A DNA stretch of 64,000 nt, from NCBI RefSeq assembly GCF_900182595.1, contig NZ_FXTN01000017.1, positions 32,306-96,305 on the forward strand, read 5' to 3'. Position numbers and translations under genes: made by a program. The notes under the pieces are model-generated. The model did not search any database. It saw only the letters and a list, made by a program, of their open reading frames with translations, and was not told the origin of the DNA. Below are positions 62,668 to 64,000 of the stretch, one piece after another; the stretch's first letter is position 1, and each line of letters opens with the position of its first letter. This DNA is from Pedobacter westerhofensis (GTDB lineage Bacteria > Bacteroidota > Bacteroidia > Sphingobacteriales > Sphingobacteriaceae).

Positions 62668-62922
62668 ATGAAACGATCATGGTATGCCTTTTCGGGGGGA
62701 AACCCACTAGATGTTACTAATTACCATAGAATAACTGTAAAGCCTGGCTATATATGTGGCCATAAAATATGTGCTATTTATGCACAGGGTCAGAATATTC
62801 ATCCAGCTGAACCATTATCTCCTAACATTCGCCAGTATATTTTAGAAGGATTAGAAACGGAGTTATGCCAGCCTTTCGACCCCTATCACAGTAAAAAATA
62901 TGTCTATCTAAAAGATGTTTAA
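62668..62922 (+). CDS. small two-Cys protein, copy D (new paralogous family)
   Basis: An 84-residue protein starting MKRSWYAFSGGNPLDVTNYH, with VKPGYICGHKICAIYAQGQN in the core and ending SKKYVYLKDV. The R-x-W-Y-A start, the C-G-x-x-I-C-A-I-Y-A core and terminal KYVYLK align with copies at 45329, 51992 and 61433. It is nearest to copy B at 51992. It sits between IS256 fragments. It has no signal peptide and the function is unknown. Confidence 0.75.
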   Translation: MKRSWYAFSGGNPLDVTNYHRITVKPGYICGHKICAIYAQGQNIHPAEPLSPNIRQYILEGLETELCQPFDPYHSKKYVYLKDV

Positions 62923-63420
62923 ATTTCATTGTAAAGGTTTTAGGTGAGTTTGGCCTTGGGGATGTGCCAAGAGAACTAAGTTTTTACAGTTAAATAATTA
63001 CAAGAATCATAATGTTTTGACTAAAGAGGGTAGTAACAGCAATTGTAGAGGTGACCAATCTTATCAGATGAAAGCATAAAATCTAGTGCATGCTGTTATA
63101 ATTTTTCCTTTGAAATCTAATATTATGCGGAATTTGCGGACATCATTTCAATAACCATTCGTAAAATTGATCGAAGTACCTTAACTTTCAACCAATCTAA
63201 ATTAATTTTAGGGATGAAATTTGAAATAAAACTCGGCTTAGTTGGATAGTATTAGTTTAAATTATGGAATGCAGGAGTTGTTTGCAGGAAGTGTGGCTTT
63301 TCACCTTCCACGTTAAAAAAATGGCTCATTCAAATTAGTTGGAATTGAAGGCTTAAAGAATTGTAAAATGAATTGTCTCAGTTAGGAATCAAGAACTTGA
63401 TTTTTTAACTTTATGAACAA

Positions 63421-63855
63421 ATTGTGATCGAGAAAAATGACTTCGATTTTGAGCGTTTCACAGCAGAGGCGATCTAAGGCATGAATGCTGGTAAGCCATT
63501 TAACAGTGAAACTGGCATTTTGCCCCGTTATTAAATCACTTTCTGGAGCCGCCTTGAAGGTGAGCTGGGTGTTAATCTAAAAGAAGAAAAGGTCACAGGA
63601 GACTCCAATGGGCGCATTGGCAAGAAAGCTTAATGCGTCAAAAGTATCTCTGGCGAGTTTGATCTGGAAACTAACCGTGACTGTGCCGGGAGTTTTGAGC
63701 CCATCGTTTTACCTAAACGACAGGCAATTATTACAAAGGAAGTTAAAGATAAGGTAGTTGGTCTTTATCGCTTGGGTTTAAGTACTAAGGACTTTACCAA
63801 AATTATAAAGGATATTTACCGGAGGCTATCTCTGCAGCTTGCTATCTTTAATTAG
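63421..63855 (+). pseudogene. degenerate IS256-family transposase remnant
   Basis: One frame reads VIEKNDFDFERFTAEAI, stop, MNAGKPFNSETGILPRY, stop, then RLEGELGVNLKEEKVTGDSN, stop after GKKA, then SISGEFDLETNRDCAGSFEP, IVLPKRQAIITKEVKDKVVG and LYRLGLSTKDFTKIIKDIY, finally TAG at 63853-63855. The last part is the conserved central region of IS256 transposases. Three internal stops show a dead gene. It is opposite in direction to the fragment at 62212. The preceding 62923-63420 gap shows nothing definable. Confidence 0.85.
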
Positions 63856-63934
63856 AGATAAGATCATTTCGGAAATAAATAAATCACGTCAGAACTCTTC
63901 AGGCTGGGAGTGTAAAGCGAACTGTGTCAACACC

Positions 63935-63979
63935 ACTTCTTCCTAGGTGGAGGCGGTCAGCCTCCACCTAGGAAGAAGT
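63935..63979. repeat. perfect 20-bp inverted repeat
   Basis: ACTTCTTCCTAGGTGGAGGC (63935-63954) and its exact complement (63960-63979) with loop GGTCA. It lies at the window edge, close to the IS256 remnant, and may be an element end, a terminator or an attachment-like hairpin. Confidence 0.85.
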
Positions 63980-64000
63980 CGCCGAAGGCTTTAAGTCGTT

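Overview
The window looks like the chromosome of a Bacteroidota bacterium, most likely a Pedobacter-like member of the Sphingobacteriaceae. The evidence is a SusC/SusD pair, several TonB-dependent or lipobox-bearing surface proteins, GH29/GH97/GH63-type hydrolases, and family resemblance of almost every housekeeping-like gene. No rRNA, CRISPR array or phage was seen.

Layout. 0-1.6 kb: two tandem paralogous lipoproteins between coding remnants. 1.6-32 kb: small accessory metabolic units, mostly oxidoreductases, alpha/beta hydrolases and their one-component regulators (AraC, Crp/Fnr, TetR, HxlR). A similar GTGA-N6-TCAC dyad lies upstream of three units around the Crp/Fnr gene (SDR at 5.7 kb, hydrolase at 7.6 kb, SRPBCC-SDR-tricorn operon at 15.7 kb), suggesting a local regulon. 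This part also holds a siderophore-type TonB receptor, a two-gene nucleotidyltransferase-like module (18.6-19.4 kb), an HxlR/azoreductase pair with a perfect 16-bp operator-like palindrome, and an ATP-grasp/LLM monooxygenase operon. 32-40 kb: tRNA-Cys, then an M14 carboxypeptidase, SusD and SusC in one direction, probably a peptide-scavenging operon.

40-42.9 kb: an IS3-family element with recognisable ends. It is flanked on both sides by long imperfect palindromes built from degenerate 11-nt units.

42.9-63 kb: a low-GC mosaic of single genes on alternating strands. It holds secreted glycosidases (GH29 fucosidase, GH97, a clan GH-D-like enzyme, a GH63-like enzyme) and an FkbM methyltransferase. 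It also holds seven glycosyltransferases, including two GT10 fucosyltransferase-like genes and three short GT2 genes that form a duplicated GT10/GT2 module. Scattered among them are four copies of an unrecognised small protein family of about 85-100 residues. The family shares an N-terminal W[YF]x[YF] motif, a C-x-G-x(2-4)-[IL]-C-[AV]-I core (or a close variant) and a C-terminal aromatic/lysine motif. This small-protein plus glycosyltransferase locus is the best candidate for an undescribed system. There are no flippase, polymerase or chain-length genes, so it is not an ordinary capsule cluster. 62-64 kb: degenerate IS256-type transposase remnants and a 20-bp perfect hairpin.
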